From Glebionis coronaria (Eukaryota > Streptophyta > Magnoliopsida > Asterales > Asteraceae): a stretch of 64,000 bases of DNA. Positions 60,437 to 64,000 of this stretch are shown piece after piece. The position numbers and the translations under genes are program-made. The stretch lies in the NCBI GenBank assembly GCA_025667525.1, contig CM046874.1, positions 663,294,963 to 663,358,962 on the forward strand, given 5' to 3'. The notes beneath the pieces are model-generated. The model was not told where the DNA came from, searched no databases, and saw nothing but the letters and a program-made list of their open reading frames with translations. How positions within the stretch are numbered: the stretch's first letter is position 1; each line of letters starts with the position of its first letter.

Positions 60437-62740
60437 TTACTTCCGGCTGAATGAGCCTATGTTGTGGCGTTTGAAGAATTCTCTAAATCCGTATGCGCTA
60501 ACGTCATAGTTATACTGAAAACATACACAGGAAAAGAATGGATGGTCAGTATAAATACAAGCAAAGGAGTTGATGGGAGAATTTTATGAAGAATTCAAGG
60601 TTATAGGCTTATGTGAAGTGAAGTGCTGTGAAGTGCTTATGTGTATCTACAAGCACGTTAATGTATACATGTGTATATCTACATAGGTGTACATGTATAC
60701 ACATGTCCAGACCCATATAATCTAGATAAGTTAAAAGAACTCACAGGTAAAACTTTCACGGCGTACTTGGTGACATTTGGATCAACAGCCTTCCCTTGAG
60801 CAGATGCCTGTACCAAATGACAAAATTCATATGAACAATGAAGGTTTATGCCTGATGATATTTTGGTCAGGAGTATCCAGATAACAAAAACAGTATAAAA
60901 CTTACTTGTGCCGGGCTATGAAACATTTCTATAAATGGATAATCCTTCTTTTGTCGTGTCATACAGAATCCAATATATTTTGGACACTCAACCTGAAATA
61001 CACCATCAAAAAACCAACAAATTAATGAGAATCTGTTCACAGAATGCTTGGAAATTCCAAATAGGTACGTTTTCACTAGCATATAGTAATCACAGTTTAT
61101 TGTAATGAAGAGGTGTGATAGCATTAAAAGTAAAAGAAATACTTGGGTATGAAAATTAGCTTTCTCCTATTGACGTAAATTTTCAAACAATACACTTACA
61201 CCACATAGGTGGAAATAGAAGCAACAACTCGGGGATGTGGCCATTTCAATCCATTTACTTGTGAATAGGTCGATTCAGGTTATGTTTAATCTATAATGGG
61301 TCAAACATGGAAAATAACATACAAGGATTAAAGATGTCCGACAAAAAGTGTAAACAGACTAACAGAGTGGGGGGAAACATAATAACTAAACGATTACATT
61401 GTATCAACTTGATTAAATAGACAATATGACAGGAAATATATATAACCTTTGCTTAGCTTGGAGACTAAGCTAGGTTAATACTAATGGGCCTAATAACCCA
61501 TACTACTACTTCTAACAAAAATTATTGTGGGTTAGTCCAACACAACCCATTTCGGACCATACCAACAGCTACCTATTTTGACCCATATGCTTTTTTACTA
61601 GTTATCCAGCACGTCAATTTCAACAATCTAGTTTTAAAATCTTTTGTAAAAAACGAACATTTTGCAAAGAAACCAGTCCTTTTCCATTTGAGAGCCTTAT
61701 AAAGACCAACTTACTCGCATAAATTTGATTTGTGGATAAAACTCAGCAGCAGCTTCCTCCAAAACTTTGTCAAGATGTTTGGTGTAATTACTCCTGACAA
61801 AAAGAAAAAAATACCATTAAACTAACTATTGATTACAAATTAAGTATAAAAGATAACAAGAAAAGATATATGATGTATAAAAGGATCTTTAGATTACTTA
61901 ATGGTGAACGCAACAATCACCGGGTGACCTTGATGCAGAAGATGAACAAATTCGCGCTCTGAGGTAAAATGGATAACCCTTGATGGCCCAAGATCCTTCG
62001 GATACCCAGTATAATACCTTCAAGATAATAGAGGCAATATGATACAATATGAGAGACTTGTAACCAAGACTAGAAGATGAAATTATCATCACAAAGTAGT
62101 TCTGCGTTTTTGTATAGAATAAGCTTATTCACATGAACTACACAGCAATTAACAATCAGCTTTGGTGATCTATTATTAACCTCATACGATATGCTTAATA
62201 ATTGTAACATTTTCAGGCCCAATTATCGATGTGAAAACATGCTATAAAAAACTTTCTGCGCCTAACATTTTCAGCAACACCACCTTATTTCACCAAAAAA
62301 AGAAGCTGCATTCTGAATTCATATCATCATATGTCCATCGCACACTTCTCTAAAAGTTTTTATTTACAGGTCTAACCCCGATAACAGTTTATCAGCGTCC
62401 ATCGCACACTTCTCTAAAAGTTTTTCTTTACAGGTCTAACCCCGATAACAGTTTATCAGCATTACTTGTGGCTACATCTTTAATGTAATTATACAGTTTA
62501 ACATGTTCAAACTTCAAACGCGTGCAAGTTTTGGTGTGAAAAGTCGGTTAATTATCCCAACTCATTGAAACTTGATTCTGAAACGTGAGATCAGAGGACA
62601 AGAACTTGAAATAAACACACAAATCCAAGTAATTAGCAAATACCAAATGAAAGTAATCCTTTACAACAATGGCTTGAAACATACTTGCAGGTGGAACGAA
62701 GATTCATCATCATATTGTTGAAAAACGATTGCTCCTCCAT
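60437..62740 (-). CDS. thioredoxin-fold protein, six coding exons, 160 residues
   Basis: Exons: 62740-62685, 62017-61898, 61793-61715, 60992-60906, 60807-60745 and 60514-60437. All five introns begin GT and end AG on the minus strand, and the phases join exactly (483 nt including stop). It starts MEEQSFFNNMMMNLRSTCKY and ends FKRHNIGSFSRK. The pattern VIHFTSEREFVHLLHQGHPVIVAFT, then LDKVLEEAAAEFYPQIKFMR, then VECPKYIGF and YPFIEMFHSP fits the beta-alpha-beta core of a thioredoxin fold. The position of the CXXC redox site holds SNYTKH instead, so ordinary disulphide exchange is unlikely; Cys pairs remain in VECPKYIGFC. I recall a conserved plant family annotated as 'thioredoxin superfamily protein' with this ending, but cannot name a locus. 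No signal peptide is evident. It looks intact and is the only host gene I can support. Confidence 0.85.
61349..61517 (-). mobile_element. short solo LTR (TRIM-like) in intron 3 of the thioredoxin-fold gene
   Basis: On the minus strand it starts TGTTAGAAGTAGTAGTATGG and ends CTGTTTACA, with the block AACCTAGCTTAG, a TATA-like ATATATATTTCC, and ATACAATGTAATCG. It resembles the copy at 63451-63602. The flanks AAAAG and AAAAT match at 4 of 5 bases. Confidence 0.55.
62333..62460. repeat. 64-bp tandem duplication in intron 1
   Basis: Two adjacent 64-bp units start at GTCCATCGCACACTTCTCTA (62333 and 62397) and differ at one base (TTTTTATTTACAG versus TTTTTCTTTACAG). No other copies are seen. Confidence 0.95.
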
Positions 62741-63450
62741 CTATATAGAAATTATAAAGAAAAACGCTTCCAAGCAGCTTCTAGTAATCTGAAAGACATC
62801 AAACATAGTAACTTTAGATTATTTTACTACAACCTGTGATAACACGTGGTAAATCCTAAAATCCCTGGAATATGCTACAACATAATAATAAGTGTTAAGT
62901 AAATTCAAACATTGGATTTTTTAACTGTGAAAACGTGCATAGTAGAGAAAAATAGTGTGTGCTAGATCCATCATATATAGGTGCTTTAAGTTCATAAAAA
63001 CCTAGGAGTAGTGGAGTGCCTCAACTGTTCTTAGAAACAGCATGTTAAGCCTATAACTATAAAAAGTTGTTGATATGTCACGATGTCAAGCTCAAGATTT
63101 TGCTCAGTGCTGTTATAATCAGCCTAGACAGACGGTTAATGAGCGCCGGGGGGCCCTAATACCTCAACTTTAGCCTAGTAGGTCAAACTAATCGGATCAC
63201 AATATATGTGGATGTGTGCTTGTGTACAAATGCAAAAAAAGCAAAAATATGGAAAGAAAGAGCATAAAGCATGAAAGCAAATAACATGTAGAAACATACA
63301 TGGCGAAAGACAGAAACTATCAAAAGCACTAAGAGATATGTAGACACACAACCACACAACACATGGAACTATGGAAGCATAGCATAAAATATAACAATTG
63401 AAATAAAAAATAAAATAAAAAATCAACTGAACTTTGTCGCTCTTATATTT
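62741..63450. other. upstream region / 5' UTR of the thioredoxin-fold gene
   Basis: No coding sequence is recognised. The promoter should lie here on the minus strand, but I cannot fix a TATA box or transcription start. A small G/C run (GCGCCGGGGGGCCC) occurs near 63143. Confidence 0.4.
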
Positions 63451-63602
63451 TGTAAACAGAGTTTGGGAAATGTAATTAACTAAAGACTACATTGTATTGA
63501 ATTGATAATAAAACACTAAAGTACAGGAGTATTTATAAGACTTCCTTAGCTTGATGGCTAAGCTAGGTTAACTAATGGGCTGGACCCTTATTAACTCTAA
63601 CA
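63451..63602 (-). mobile_element. short solo LTR (TRIM-like), second copy
   Basis: On the minus strand it starts TGTTAGAGTTAATAAGGGTC and ends CTGTTTACA, with AACCTAGCTTAG, TCTTATAAATACTCC (TATA-like) and ATACAATGTAGTC. ATATT occurs on both sides (63445-63449 and 63603-63607), a possible 5-bp target duplication if one extra T belongs to the element. Confidence 0.6.
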
Positions 63603-64000
63603 ATATTGCTCCGCAATATCATCCTCTGAATTCACGCCACTATGGCAGAGTAAAAAGGAGTTCAAACGCAGACTTCAGACTATAATGTGCTTTACAGTGG
63701 CTCCTAGAAATACTTACAAAACCAAAACAATTCCTAAATATGCAGTTCGAAAACAGTAAATTAAAACAAAAATCCAAATGCAGAAAGCTTAAATCCGATT
63801 CAAGCTATAACGGGAGGCCGTTATCTAGCAAAAAGTCCAGTTGCAGAAGACCATATCAAACGGAGTCCCTAACTTTTAACCTCATGACAGCTAGTAATAA
63901 AAATTTATGCGCTCAAACAATTGGTTTTGTTCATAATAGGTTTATACACAACAAAACTGTCAAAACTAATCAAGTAATTCCTGTAAATAAAAAATAATCA
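63603..64000. other. no gene recognised
   Basis: An open frame at 63740-63997 (plus) is Lys/Asn/Ser-rich and unrecognised. On the minus strand a short frame contains NSEDDIAEQY directly before the LTR start; it could be a remnant of the retroelement or of a host exon, but there is too little to decide. Confidence 0.3.

Noticed and set aside
61898..62092. 64-codon minus-strand open frame in the thioredoxin-fold gene
   Set aside because: It is the wrong frame; the correct exon 2 (62017-61898) joins neighbouring exons in phase through GT/AG sites.

Overview
This is a nuclear chromosome segment from a flowering plant, most likely of the daisy family (Asteraceae). It is AT-rich, has split genes with GT/AG introns, and is packed with plant transposable elements. 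Several coding remnants resemble retroelement and transposon proteins I associate with Asteraceae genomes: an Athila polyprotein, a copia gag of the 'LPILKNDNYETWAMQMEHF' type, and a copia accessory protein. The family assignment is an inference from recalled protein families, not a database search. I see one convincing host gene, on the minus strand at 60437-62740: six exons encoding a 160-residue thioredoxin-fold protein. Nearly everything else is mobile or repetitive DNA.

Layout. 1-5.4 kb: a segment rich in telo-box and GGCCCA motifs, a 258-bp PIF/Harbinger MITE, a broken PIF/Harbinger ORF1 gene and CACTA-like fragments. 5.4-33.5 kb: a 41-bp minisatellite cut into three blocks. A 11.2-kb Tekay-like Ty3/gypsy element (5675-16891, TSD GTATA) split it once. 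A (TA)n tract in the array then received two adjacent Helitrons (17223-20785, 20786-26410), a 384-bp TIR element (26489-26872) and a 6.1-kb TIR element full of tandem repeats (27025-33092). The second Helitron carries pieces of two host genes, an ESCRT-III SNF7/VPS32 gene and an EDGP/xylanase-inhibitor-type aspartic protease gene.

33.5-54.1 kb: a copia LTR begins at 33452 and is interrupted by an Athila complex with three LTRs (33877-47197, outer TSD CTTAG). The copia then resumes with its primer site and a decayed gag, and is interrupted again at 48226 by a CACTA element with 180-bp subterminal repeats and a TNP1-like gene (minus strand, 50619-53292). That CACTA holds a 118-bp Mutator-type MITE with a 9-bp TSD. 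Further right, at 53747-54103, lies a 357-bp hAT-type MITE with an 8-bp TSD. 55.6-56.7 kb: a degenerate telomere-like array with a higher-order period. 56.7-59.7 kb: the 3' end of another copia element, its LTR and an Asteraceae-type copia accessory ORF. 60.4-64 kb: the thioredoxin-fold gene, with a short LTR in intron 3, an exact-length 64-bp duplication in intron 1 and a related short LTR upstream.

How the parts work together: insertions are ordered by nesting. The minisatellite is older than the Tekay-like element and the TA-tract insertions; the copia is older than the Athila complex and the CACTA; the CACTA is older than the Mutator MITE. I found no undescribed protein system. The most unusual items are the three-LTR Athila, the Tekay-like element with young LTRs but a decayed integrase, the TA tract hit at least four times, and the host-gene capture by the Helitron. 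All identity figures are eye counts.
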